Translations under genes and position numbers: made by a program | Notes under the pieces: generated by a model | What the model was told of the DNA's origin: nothing | Database searches by the model: none | What the model saw: the letters and a program-made list of their open reading frames with translations, nothing else | Shown: positions 32,400 to 40,537 of the stretch, in pieces | How the letters are laid out: each line of letters opens with the position of its first letter | Position numbering within the stretch: position 1 is the stretch's first letter | NCBI GenBank assembly: GCA_003151935.1 | Contig: PLYZ01000026.1 | Span: 1-41,446, forward strand | From: Candidatus Dormiibacterota bacterium | GTDB taxonomy: Bacteria; Chloroflexota; Dormibacteria; Dormibacterales; Dormibacteraceae | Length of the DNA: 41,446 nucleotides | Reading direction: 5' to 3'

Positions 32400-32888
32400 A
32401 TGGACTCCCTCCACGCGATTGGCTTCTACGTGTCCGCCGCGGTCTCGCTCGGTGGCGGGCTCCTGGTGGCATTTCTGCCTACGCGCGCCTTGCGAGGGCT
32501 GGCGGTGGCGATCTCGGGACTGGGAATCGTCGGGCTCTACGCATCCCTCTCAGCGGACTTTGCCGGGCTGGTCGCGCTCGTCTGCTACGCGGGCTGCACC
32601 CTGCTCCTGGCCGCGCCGCAGTACCGGGCCATGGATGCGCCGGTGGGCATGCTTTGGCGCCAGACCGGGGCGATCGCGGCGGCGGGCCTGTTCGCAGTCC
32701 TGGCCTACGCCGCGTTTCGGGGCGGCTTCGCGCACGCGACCTTCAAGGGCGGCGAGATCGGCAGCGCCGCGATCGGCAGCTTCCTTTTTGCTCATGACGC
32801 CCTGGCGGCCGAGGCGGTAGGCGCCCTGGTGCTCGTCGCGCTCGTGGGCGCGACCGCGGCGTGGCGCGTGCGGGAGCGCGGCCGGTGA
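32400..32888 (+). CDS. nuoJ: NADH-quinone oxidoreductase subunit J-like membrane protein (162 aa)
   Basis: About five transmembrane helices are visible, with the NuoJ-like order AIGFYVSAAVSLGGGLLVAF, LRGLAVAISGLGIVGLYASL, FAGLVALVCYAGCTLLLAAP (the third helix keeps the Y-x-G feature), then two more after a loop (AIAAAGLFAVLAYAAFRGGF; AVGALVLVALVGATAAWRV). ATG 32400 is supported by GGAG five bases upstream. The end overlaps nuoK as GTGA. Only the membrane-arm genes J-K-L-M-N are present here; no nuoA-I genes flank them. Identity as NuoJ rests on order, size and topology. Confidence 0.72.
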   Translation: MDSLHAIGFYVSAAVSLGGGLLVAFLPTRALRGLAVAISGLGIVGLYASLSADFAGLVALVCYAGCTLLLAAPQYRAMDAPVGMLWRQTGAIAAAGLFAVLAYAAFRGGFAHATFKGGEIGSAAIGSFLFAHDALAAEAVGALVLVALVGATAAWRVRERGR

Positions 32889-33160
32889 GCGTCGGGCTCG
32901 TGGCCGTCCTGTTCGTGGCGGCGGCGCTGGTCGCGGTGGGCGCTTTCGTCGCCAGCTGGAAGAGGGACCTGTCGGCGGCCCTCGCCGGCCTACCCCTGAT
33001 GTTCGGCGGGGCCGGTGTCGCCTTCGCCGGCGCGGCGAGATTCTCGGCTGCGGGCGACCCGAAGATCTTCGGCCAGGGAGTGGCGGCCCTGCTCGCGGTG
33101 GCCGTGCTGGCGCTGGTCGCGCTCGGAGTAGGAATCGCAGGGCGGGGGACCTCGCGCTGA
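32885..33160 (+). CDS. nuoK: NADH-quinone oxidoreductase subunit K-like membrane protein (91 aa)
   Basis: Three transmembrane helices, size and position match NuoK/MrpC. Key residues differ. The helix that normally reads G-L-E-L-M reads GLPLM, with Pro37 at the place of E. coli Glu36. The third helix (GQGVAALLAVAVLALVALG) has no glutamate where Glu72 is expected. Both glutamates are needed for proton transfer in E. coli complex I. GTG 32885 overlaps the nuoJ stop; the TGA at 33158 overlaps a CTG start of the next gene. Confidence 0.72.
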   Translation: MSVGLVAVLFVAAALVAVGAFVASWKRDLSAALAGLPLMFGGAGVAFAGAARFSAAGDPKIFGQGVAALLAVAVLALVALGVGIAGRGTSR

Positions 33161-35121
33161 GCCTCCTGCTCACCGTCGCGAACATCGCCGCCGCGGCATC
33201 CGGCTCGGCCTCCGGATCGCGCCCGTCACCCGGGTTCACCTTCGACCCCGCAACCACGCTGGCGTGGGCGGTGCCCCTCATCGTCATGGCTCCCTTCATC
33301 GCCTTCCTCGTGGCGCTTTCGAGCGTGCGCACGCGCCGGTCGTCGGCGAACCTCGCGATGTTCGGCGCGGTCACCACGCTGCTCGCGACCCTGCTCGTCG
33401 GCTGGGGGCTGGCGAAAAGGAGCACGCCCTTCCTCGCCACCTACTCGTACATCAACCTGCCGGTCGCATTTAGCGGGCCACCGAACTTCCAGGGCTTCGC
33501 GGTCGACATCGTGCTGCGCGTCGACCACGTCACGGTCGTAGCGCTGATGGTGGTGGAGCTCTGCATCATCGGAGCCCTGGCGTGGCACCAGGTGATGGGG
33601 CGGGCGGAGCCCGGCGCGGCGCGCTTCAACGCACTGATCAGCGTTCTGCTGTTCGGCTCCACAGGCGTGCTCGTCAGCTGGGACCTCGCTGAGCTGCTGA
33701 CGTTCTGGGGACTCGCCGCAACCGCCACCTACCTCCTGCTGGCACACCGCTGGGCAATGGACGAAGCCGCGGTGCGCGCCAGGGTCGCGCTCGCGCTCCC
33801 GTTCGTCACCGACCTTTCGCTGCTCTGCGGGGTTGCGTGGCTCTACGCGCGCTACGGCCTGAACAACCTGACCACGCTCGTGCCGGTCCTTCACACGAAC
33901 CCGGGATGGACCGTGCGGTCGCTGGTGGTCGCCTCGATCCTGCTGTTTGTCGGAGTGGCCGGCCGCATGGCGTTGTGGCCGCTTCAGTCATGGGTGACGC
34001 GGACATCGGTGACCGCGCCGCCTGCCGCTTCGGCGGTGGTTCAGGCGGTGTGGTCCGTATTGGCGATCGTCGTGCTGTACCGGCTCATGCCGATCGTCGC
34101 GGCCTCCAACACGCAGACCTTGCAGGGCCTCGTCTATGCGTGCGGGGTCGCGGCCATTGCCGCTCCGCTGCTCTCACTGGTCGGCAACGAGCCGCGTCGC
34201 ATCGTCGCCCTGCTCGGCTCCGGTGCGACCGCGATCGGCGCCGCCGTCGTGATCCACGGCTTCCAGGTGCAAAACGCGACGTTTGCCATCGCGGGGGTGG
34301 CCTGCGTGTTTGCGGTGGCGCCCGCACGTGCTGCAGGCGTGTTTGCGGTGTCGGCGATCGCCGCGGCGATGCGCACGGACGACCTCGCCGAGATGGGGGA
34401 TGCGTGGACGCGCATGCGGGTGAGCGCGCTCGCGGTGCTGGCCGCCGTGGTGGTGGTGGGCCTTGGCGCCCTGGGGGCGCTGACGTTTGGCGTGAGCTCA
34501 CGATCCAAGCTCGGCCTCGCATTGGGTGAAGCAGTGCTGCTCATAGCGGCCGGCGGAGCCAGGGTCTTCCTCGCCGTCGCGCTGGGGCCGCTGCGGAGGC
34601 GGCGCGCGTTCGAGCCGGACCGCGTGCGTGAGGCCCCTTCCCCGTCGCTTGCGTGGCCGTTCTGGCTTTCGTTGGGTGGCGGGTTGCTGTTCGTGGGTTC
34701 ACTGATTCACGGCTGGCTCGACTTCCTGGACGGCAACAAGCACCCAACGCCCTCCGCCGGTTCCTACGTGCTGTGGTTTGTCGTGGCGCTGGTCGGCTTC
34801 GGTCTGCCCGTGCTGGCCTACGTTCGTGACAAAGACGGCGCGCTGCTCGTCTCGGCGTGGGCGGGCACGTGGCTCAGACGGCTGTCGTATGCCACCTCGG
34901 GCAACTTCCAGCGTTTCATCGCTGCACCTGTGACAGAGATCGCCCTGCGTCTCGGCGAGCGCTGGATCCCAACGGGCGATGGTGAGGTTGGAGGCGCGCT
35001 GGACACCACCGGACGGCTCATCGTCTCGGGCGCGCGGCTGCCGGTGCTGCCGCTCGTAGTCCTGGCGGCGGTCATCCTCACCCTGGTCGTCGGGCTCGTC
35101 GCCCCTGGTGTTTTCAGGTGA
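33157..35121 (+). CDS. nuoL: NADH-quinone oxidoreductase subunit L-like antiporter protein, CTG start (654 aa)
   Basis: The protein has about 14-16 transmembrane helices and the NuoL core segment GRMALWPLQSWVTRTSVTAPP. Canonical residues are altered: FWE of helix 5 reads FWG (Gly185), the GK of helix 7 is GR (Arg270), and the His after the PTPVSALIH-like segment is Gln296. The long lateral helix region of NuoL is only partly recognisable. The frame is open with strong G/C third positions from CTG 33157, which overlaps the nuoK stop as CTGA and has GGGGGA seven bases upstream. The next usual start, GTG 33271, would leave a 110-bp gap and cut into the first helix. The CTG start is therefore preferred. 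Confidence 0.8.
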   Translation: MSLLLTVANIAAAASGSASGSRPSPGFTFDPATTLAWAVPLIVMAPFIAFLVALSSVRTRRSSANLAMFGAVTTLLATLLVGWGLAKRSTPFLATYSYINLPVAFSGPPNFQGFAVDIVLRVDHVTVVALMVVELCIIGALAWHQVMGRAEPGAARFNALISVLLFGSTGVLVSWDLAELLTFWGLAATATYLLLAHRWAMDEAAVRARVALALPFVTDLSLLCGVAWLYARYGLNNLTTLVPVLHTNPGWTVRSLVVASILLFVGVAGRMALWPLQSWVTRTSVTAPPAASAVVQAVWSVLAIVVLYRLMPIVAASNTQTLQGLVYACGVAAIAAPLLSLVGNEPRRIVALLGSGATAIGAAVVIHGFQVQNATFAIAGVACVFAVAPARAAGVFAVSAIAAAMRTDDLAEMGDAWTRMRVSALAVLAAVVVVGLGALGALTFGVSSRSKLGLALGEAVLLIAAGGARVFLAVALGPLRRRRAFEPDRVREAPSPSLAWPFWLSLGGGLLFVGSLIHGWLDFLDGNKHPTPSAGSYVLWFVVALVGFGLPVLAYVRDKDGALLVSAWAGTWLRRLSYATSGNFQRFIAAPVTEIALRLGERWIPTGDGEVGGALDTTGRLIVSGARLPVLPLVVLAAVILTLVVGLVAPGVFR

Positions 35122-36734
35122 TGTGGCACTCCGTCTGGCAGGCGGTCTTGGCCCAAAGCCCCAGCCCGACTCCGGCGCCGACGGTGCCTGGCGCCGGTAT
35201 CTTCTCGTCGTCGCTGCTTCTCAGCCTGACCGTGTGGGTGCCGGTCGCGATGGCGATCGCGATCGCCACCATTCCGAACCCGCGCGGTCGCTACGACGCC
35301 CTCATGAAGCAGATCGCCTTCTTCACCAACCTCGGGATCATGTTCGTGCTCGGCATCGCTTACAACCAGTTCCAGTCGTTCCTCCCGACCCTTCAGTACG
35401 AGGAGAAGGTGCCGTGGCTCCAGTCGATTGGAGCGACCTACCACCTAGGGGTCGACGGGCCGGGAATGACGATGCTCATCCTGTCCGGGCTGATCGGCAT
35501 CGTGTCAGTCCTCGCTTCGCTCGGAATCCGCGAGCGGGTCCGTTCCTACTTCTGTCTGCTGCTCCTGGCGCAGGCGACCGTCAACGGCGCCATCGTCGCG
35601 CGCGACATGTTCGTGCTCATTCTGTTCTGGGGCGCCGCGGCGATACCGATCGCTCTGCTAGTCCTCGGGTGGGGCGGGCCGCGCCGGCGTCCCGCGGCGT
35701 GGAGGCTCCTCGGTTACTGGAGCCTCGGAACCGCGGCTCTGGTCGTCGGGACGATGGTCCTCTACGCGGCGGCGGGTGGAGGCAGCTTCGACATGGATGT
35801 CCTGTTGAAGGCCACCGTCAGCTCACGGGTCCAGCTTGCCGTCGGTCTTTTGATGATCGTCGCCGCGGCGACGCGCCTTCCCTTGTTCCCGCTGCACGGC
35901 TGGGCTCGCGACGCCTACTCCGAGGCCCCGATCGGCGTGACCGTGATCGTCGCGGGGAGCGCGACGCGCCTCGGCGCATACCTTCTATTACGCACGCTGG
36001 TGGCGGCTGAGCCCGCTGCCGCGCACCTATTGGCGCCGCTGCTGGCCGCGCTCGCGGCGGTGACCGTCGGTTACGGAGCGCTGCTGGCGCTGCGCGCGCT
36101 CGACCTCCGGCAGGCGGCCGCCTACCTGGCCCTGATCCCGGGCGGCGTGACGGTGCTCGCGCTGGCCGCGCTGCAGCCACTCTCGATTGCGGGCGCCGTG
36201 CTGTCGCTGTTCGCCGGCGGGCTGGCGGCGGCCCTGATCGTCGGCGTGTGCGGGACGCTGTCGGATCGCGCGCAGTCGAGCAGCCTGCGGGTGTTGAGCG
36301 GCCTTGCTCCGCGCATGCCGATCCTGACCTGGCTGATGATCATCGCCGGGCTGGCGATCCTCGGCGTCCCGCTGCTCGCCACCTTTACCGCCAATCTCCT
36401 GACGTTTTTCGGCTCGTTCAAGACGCAGCCGATCGGTGCATTCGCGGTTGCCGCGGGCCTTGCGCTGGCGGCGGTCGCGTTCGCGACGCTGTGGCGGCGT
36501 GTGCTGTTCTCAGCTCCGAACCCGGATGCGCCGGGGGTGTCGGACGCCTCGCTCGGCGAAAGCTGGTACCTGGGCTTGCTGGCGGGCGGCCTGCTGTGGG
36601 TCGGCCTGTTCCCGGGCGGCCCCAAGCTGCCCGGGACGGACTCACCTCTGTTCGACCAGGGCCTGGTCAATGTGATGGCGGCGGGAATCAGCGACATCGC
36701 GTCGCCGTACGTCCTTCCGACGGCGGGGCCGTGA
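35121..36734 (+). CDS. nuoM: NADH-quinone oxidoreductase subunit M-like antiporter protein (537 aa)
   Basis: The NuoM fold is clear in TRLPLFPLHGWARDAYSEAP followed by GSATRLGAYLLLRT, and about 14 transmembrane helices can be counted. The usual proton-channel residues are substituted: FWE reads FWG (Gly171, E. coli Glu144), the Lys of the VKMP motif is Arg252 (E. coli Lys234), and the Lys of GVLLKLGGYG is Arg283 (E. coli Lys265). A Pro-rich segment (SPSPTPAPTVPGAG) follows a short N-terminal hydrophobic stretch. ATG 35121 shares a base with the nuoL stop; GTG 35118 is an alternative. The end overlaps nuoN. Confidence 0.85.
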   Translation: MWHSVWQAVLAQSPSPTPAPTVPGAGIFSSSLLLSLTVWVPVAMAIAIATIPNPRGRYDALMKQIAFFTNLGIMFVLGIAYNQFQSFLPTLQYEEKVPWLQSIGATYHLGVDGPGMTMLILSGLIGIVSVLASLGIRERVRSYFCLLLLAQATVNGAIVARDMFVLILFWGAAAIPIALLVLGWGGPRRRPAAWRLLGYWSLGTAALVVGTMVLYAAAGGGSFDMDVLLKATVSSRVQLAVGLLMIVAAATRLPLFPLHGWARDAYSEAPIGVTVIVAGSATRLGAYLLLRTLVAAEPAAAHLLAPLLAALAAVTVGYGALLALRALDLRQAAAYLALIPGGVTVLALAALQPLSIAGAVLSLFAGGLAAALIVGVCGTLSDRAQSSSLRVLSGLAPRMPILTWLMIIAGLAILGVPLLATFTANLLTFFGSFKTQPIGAFAVAAGLALAAVAFATLWRRVLFSAPNPDAPGVSDASLGESWYLGLLAGGLLWVGLFPGGPKLPGTDSPLFDQGLVNVMAAGISDIASPYVLPTAGP

Positions 36735-38140
36735 TGAAAGACCTCGTGTTGCTCCCGGAGGCGCTGGTCGCGGCGACGGCCGTGATCCTGCTGCTTGCGG
36801 GCCGGCTGACCTGGTTCTCACCCGGCGCGCGGCGCTCCCTGCCCACGGTCGTGGCTCTGGTCACGCTGGTCGCGCTTGGGATCGAGCTGTGGGCAGGCGC
36901 CACGCTGGGCACCTATTTCGGGGGCGGCCTGGTGCAGGACCGCTTCGCGCTGTTCGCGAAAGCAGCTGTCCTGCTCGCGGCGGCAATCGCTTTCGCGGTC
37001 GTGGACTGGACGGCAGAGGACTCGCTGACCATTGGCCTTGCCATGCCCCTGCTCGCTACCTTCGGCGTCATGGTCGCGGCGTCCGCGGGCGACCTGGTCG
37101 GGCTCTGGGCTGGACTCGAGCTGGCGGCGGCGGCCGGGGTGGTGATGGTCGCCCTGCGGCGGCCCGACCTCGGGTTGCGCCTGCTGGTCACCGGCGGGGT
37201 GGCGAGCGCGATGCTTCTCACCGGGCTCGCCTTCCTCTATGCGTCGGCCGGCACGTCAAGCCTGGGCACGATGCGCGCGGTCCTCTTCAGCGGAGCGCCG
37301 ACGATCGCGTTCGCGATCCCTGTTTTCCTCGTGATCAGCGGACTGGCGGTTCGCGCGGCGCTCGCTCCCTTCCAGCTCGCGACGATTCCGGCGAGCGTGG
37401 GAGCTTCACCGCTCGGAGCGGGGCTGGTCCTCGGCCTCGTCGCCGCGGCGGCCGCGATCGTGGCGATCAAGCTGGTGGCCGCGCTGACCCCGATTCCCTC
37501 GGTTTATTCGACATATCTCGAGGTGATCGCGGCGGTGGCGATGGTCGTCGGCGGGGCGGCAGCCCTTGCGGCGCAGTCGCCGCGAGCGAAGCTGGCCTAC
37601 CTCGCGGCAGGGCAGATCGGATGGGTGGCCGCGGGGCTGGTGACGCACTACCGCAGCGGGCTGGGCGCGTCCCTGTTCCTGCTGGGTGCGTTCGCGGTGG
37701 CGGCGACGTGCGGCCCCGCCGTGATGGGGCGTGCGGAGGGTGGAGAGCAGGCGCTGGCCGGGATGGGCGTGCTGCGCCCTGCCCGTGCCGCAGGCCTGGC
37801 GCTGGCCATGCTCTCGCTGGCGGGGGCTCCCCCGCTGGCCGGCTTCTTCGGCGAGTTCGCGGTCGCGGCCTCCCTGGCCCAGAGCGGGCACTTCGGCCTC
37901 CTGGCGCTCGGGATCCTGGGTTCCGCGCTGAGCCTGGCCGCGGTCGCCGGGACCCTGCGCGTCATGTACATCCAGAGCCCGCCGGACGAAGCGCGCCGGA
38001 GCACCAGGCTTCCGGTCGTGAGCGCGTTGTCATCGTTCGGGGCGGTCGCTTTTTGCGTGGTGATCGCGGTCTACGGGCTGCTGTCAAGCCCGATCCTCGG
38101 ACTGGCCGACCAGGGGGCGGAGGCTCTCGGCCTGCGGTAG
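36734..38140 (+). CDS. nuoN: NADH-quinone oxidoreductase subunit N-like antiporter protein (468 aa)
   Basis: Fourteen hydrophobic helices match the NuoN layout. The helix-5 glutamate is kept (Glu129 in GLWAGLELAAAAG, the counterpart of E. coli Glu133). The Lys of the GLAFKLG-like motif is Arg207 (GLAVRAALAPFQL), the PFH histidine is Gln, and the Lys of the following GPKAA-like helix is absent. SLAGAPPLAGFFGEF near residue 365 is the most conserved stretch. ATG 36734 overlaps the nuoM stop by one base; GTG 36731 is an alternative. It is the last gene of the J-K-L-M-N set. Confidence 0.85.
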   Translation: MKDLVLLPEALVAATAVILLLAGRLTWFSPGARRSLPTVVALVTLVALGIELWAGATLGTYFGGGLVQDRFALFAKAAVLLAAAIAFAVVDWTAEDSLTIGLAMPLLATFGVMVAASAGDLVGLWAGLELAAAAGVVMVALRRPDLGLRLLVTGGVASAMLLTGLAFLYASAGTSSLGTMRAVLFSGAPTIAFAIPVFLVISGLAVRAALAPFQLATIPASVGASPLGAGLVLGLVAAAAAIVAIKLVAALTPIPSVYSTYLEVIAAVAMVVGGAAALAAQSPRAKLAYLAAGQIGWVAAGLVTHYRSGLGASLFLLGAFAVAATCGPAVMGRAEGGEQALAGMGVLRPARAAGLALAMLSLAGAPPLAGFFGEFAVAASLAQSGHFGLLALGILGSALSLAAVAGTLRVMYIQSPPDEARRSTRLPVVSALSSFGAVAFCVVIAVYGLLSSPILGLADQGAEALGLR

Positions 38141-38190
38141 GTAGGACAGCTGGGGATCCCTCACCCGGCGGTGCCCTGCGGGCAGCGCCG

Positions 38191-38213
38191 ACCTCCCTAC
38201 AAGGTTGGGAGGT
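38191..38213 (+). terminator. Hairpin after the nuo-like operon
   Basis: A perfect 7-bp stem, ACCTCCC (38191-38197) and GGGAGGT (38207-38213), encloses a 9-nt loop 50 bp after nuoN. It is followed by GAATTTC, only a weak T tract. A second small hairpin GCCC-TGC-GGGC lies at 38173-38183. Termination is likely but not certain. Confidence 0.45.
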
Positions 38214-38235
38214 GAATTTCGCGGGGGGAGGACGG

Positions 38236-38292
38236 TAGACTCCCGGCTAACGGTCGCAGCTTTCGTCGTAGTACACGTCCTGGAGGTCCCGC
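38236..38292 (+). promoter_or_regulatory. Promoter and Shine-Dalgarno region of the PBP gene
   Basis: TAGACT (38236-38241) is a likely -10, giving a leader of about 45 nt. A Shine-Dalgarno GGAGG (38282-38286) lies six bases before CTG 38293 and far from the first TTG/ATG at 38398-38403, so it points to the CTG as the start. Confidence 0.5.
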
Positions 38293-40536
38293 CTGGCCCT
38301 GCGTTCTCGCAAGAGCGCGCCCGCGGCGCGCAACCGCCGCATCCGCGCGCGAACCCGTCCGCGATCCCGACCGCACAAGCGGCGCTCGCATTTCTGGTTG
38401 ATGCGGGTCGCCCTGGTGAGCCTGATCGTGATCTCGTGCGCGGGTCTGATCGGGACGGCGGGGACGATCGGCGTGGTCGACTACTTCGCGGGCGACCTGC
38501 CCTCCATCCAGGCGATCCAGGCCGCCAACCTGACGCAGACGACGCGCATCCTCGACCGCAACGGCAACGTGATCGAGTCGCTGTACCACCAGAACCGCAC
38601 CGTCGTGCCTCTGAGCAAGATCAGCACGAAGCTGCAGGACGCGACGATCGCTACCGAGGACCGAACGTTCTACTCCAACTCGGGCGTGGACTACCGGCGG
38701 CTGGCGATTGCGATCGTCTTTGACCTCACCCACCACTCCGCGACGCTAGGCGGCTCGACGATCACCGAGCAGGTCGTGAAGAACGACGTCCTGACCATCG
38801 CCGACGCGCAGGGCAGGACAGTCAGCCTCAAGTTCCGCGAGCTGCTGCTGGCGGAGGAGATGGAACGGCGGTACTCGAAGCAGCAGATCCTCGAGCTCTA
38901 CCTGAACACGATCGATTACGGCAACGGCGCCTATGGCGCCGAGGCTGCGGCCGAGACGTATTTCCAGGTGCACGCGAGCGACCTCACGTGGGCGCAGGCC
39001 AGCTTCCTCGCCGGGTTGCCGCAGGCGCCGGCAGAGTACGACCCGTTCGGTACACCCGACCAGCTGGCGAATGCGAAGTGGCGATGGGGCACGGTCCTGG
39101 ACAGCATGGTCGCCGTCGGCAACCTGAGCCGTTCGGCCGCGGACTCGATCTACAAAGGCGACCTGGTCACCAAGATGATCGCCGCGCACAAAGCGCTTCC
39201 CGCGGCACACAACCCGCTGACCGCGCACTTCGTCGACTACATCGAGCAGTACATCATTCAGCGCTACGGCGTACAGGCGCTGTATGAGGGCGGTCTGCGC
39301 ATCACGACCACCCTCGACATGAGCACGCAGGCGATGGCTGACAAGTGGGTGAAGTCTGGTGTGGCGACGTACGCGAAGCGGGGCGTGAACACGGGCGCCA
39401 TGCTGGTCATGAATCCCGCCGACGGGGAGATCCTCGCCATGGTCGGGAGCGCGGATTACAACAACGCGGCGATTCGCGGCCAGATCAACCTGACCGGGGT
39501 GGATCCGCTGGGCTGGCGCGGCGTCGGGTCGTCGTTCAAGCTGTACACGTACGCCGCCGCGCTCCAGGCCGGGCTCGTGACGGCAGCGACCCCGCTGAAC
39601 GACCAGACGGGTGTCATCGGCGGCCACACGTTCAACGACTGGGACGGCAAGCACGAAGGGTGGATCACCCTACGCACGGCGCTCGCGCAGTCGCGCAACC
39701 TGCCTGCGCTCTGGACGTACAGCCAGGAGGGAGGCGACCGAGTGGTCAGCCTGATGCACAACCTTGGCGTCACCGCCACGATCCAGAGCCCGGCCGGCGT
39801 CGCGACCACGCTCGGCCCGGATGCGATCTCCATGGCCGAGCATCTCGCCGCCTACTCGGCATTCGACAACGGCGGTTACAAGATCAGCCCGCATCCGGTG
39901 CTCAAGGTCACTGACGCCACGGGCAAGGTGCTCGAGGCGTTCGATCCCTCCGCGGGACGCACGCAGGTCATCAGCCCCGACCTGGGCTACCTGATGACCG
40001 ACCTGCTGCGCGGACCGGTGAAGCTGTACCTGGGCGACCTGGGTGGCAAGCCCGTCGCGGGCAAGTCGGGTACGACGGAGGCATACACCGGGTCGATCTT
40101 CATCGGGTACACGCCGAATCTCGCGGTCGCCGCGTCGCTCATGCACATCGACGCTGGAGCAACGTGCAACTCGGGCTTCGCGTACCTCGCGACGACCTTT
40201 CAACCTTCAGGCTGGCAGTGTCCGACCGCGCAGCTGTTCGGCGAGAACGTCGGCATCTCGGTGTGGAAGCCGTTCCTCGAGGAGTACTACAAATCCCACC
40301 CCTGGCCGGCGATGTGGGTGCAGCCCGCGGGCGTGGTCACGCGCCAGGTCTGCACGTATGACGGCGGATACGTTTCGAGCGGCGGGGTCAGCGAGCTCTT
40401 CCTGAAGGGAATCGGCGAGCCCAGCTACCCATGCGGCGCCAACCCCTACCCGGGGCAGGCTCCCTACGTACCGCCGTCTCCAAGCCCATCGCCCGCCGCA
40501 AGCCCGTCGCCGGGAGCGTCCCCACCGGCACACTAG
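38293..40536 (+). CDS. Class A penicillin-binding protein (transglycosylase/transpeptidase), CTG start (747 aa)
   Basis: A very basic cytoplasmic tail of about 35 residues precedes one transmembrane helix (VALVSLIVISCAGLIGTAG). The GT51 domain has ATEDRTFYSNSGVD with catalytic Glu122, GGSTITEQVVKN and RYSKQQILELYLN. The transpeptidase domain has S413-x-x-K416 (GSSFKLY), S467-R-N469 and K591-S-G (GKSGTTEAYTG). A Pro/Ser-rich tail (PPSPSPSPAASPSPGASPP) ends the protein. It polymerises and cross-links peptidoglycan. The first conventional starts (TTG 38398, ATG 38401) would remove the basic tail and lack a Shine-Dalgarno. The frame upstream is open to 38272 with G/C-rich third positions, and GGAGG precedes CTG 38293. 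Confidence 0.9.
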   Translation: MALRSRKSAPAARNRRIRARTRPRSRPHKRRSHFWLMRVALVSLIVISCAGLIGTAGTIGVVDYFAGDLPSIQAIQAANLTQTTRILDRNGNVIESLYHQNRTVVPLSKISTKLQDATIATEDRTFYSNSGVDYRRLAIAIVFDLTHHSATLGGSTITEQVVKNDVLTIADAQGRTVSLKFRELLLAEEMERRYSKQQILELYLNTIDYGNGAYGAEAAAETYFQVHASDLTWAQASFLAGLPQAPAEYDPFGTPDQLANAKWRWGTVLDSMVAVGNLSRSAADSIYKGDLVTKMIAAHKALPAAHNPLTAHFVDYIEQYIIQRYGVQALYEGGLRITTTLDMSTQAMADKWVKSGVATYAKRGVNTGAMLVMNPADGEILAMVGSADYNNAAIRGQINLTGVDPLGWRGVGSSFKLYTYAAALQAGLVTAATPLNDQTGVIGGHTFNDWDGKHEGWITLRTALAQSRNLPALWTYSQEGGDRVVSLMHNLGVTATIQSPAGVATTLGPDAISMAEHLAAYSAFDNGGYKISPHPVLKVTDATGKVLEAFDPSAGRTQVISPDLGYLMTDLLRGPVKLYLGDLGGKPVAGKSGTTEAYTGSIFIGYTPNLAVAASLMHIDAGATCNSGFAYLATTFQPSGWQCPTAQLFGENVGISVWKPFLEEYYKSHPWPAMWVQPAGVVTRQVCTYDGGYVSSGGVSELFLKGIGEPSYPCGANPYPGQAPYVPPSPSPSPAASPSPGASPPAH

Positions 40537-40537
40537 G

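Noticed and set aside
32400-38140. Part of a normal complex I operon
   Set aside because: No nuoA-I genes precede nuoJ; the upstream neighbours are an acetyltransferase and an ABC exporter, and several proton-channel residues are altered.
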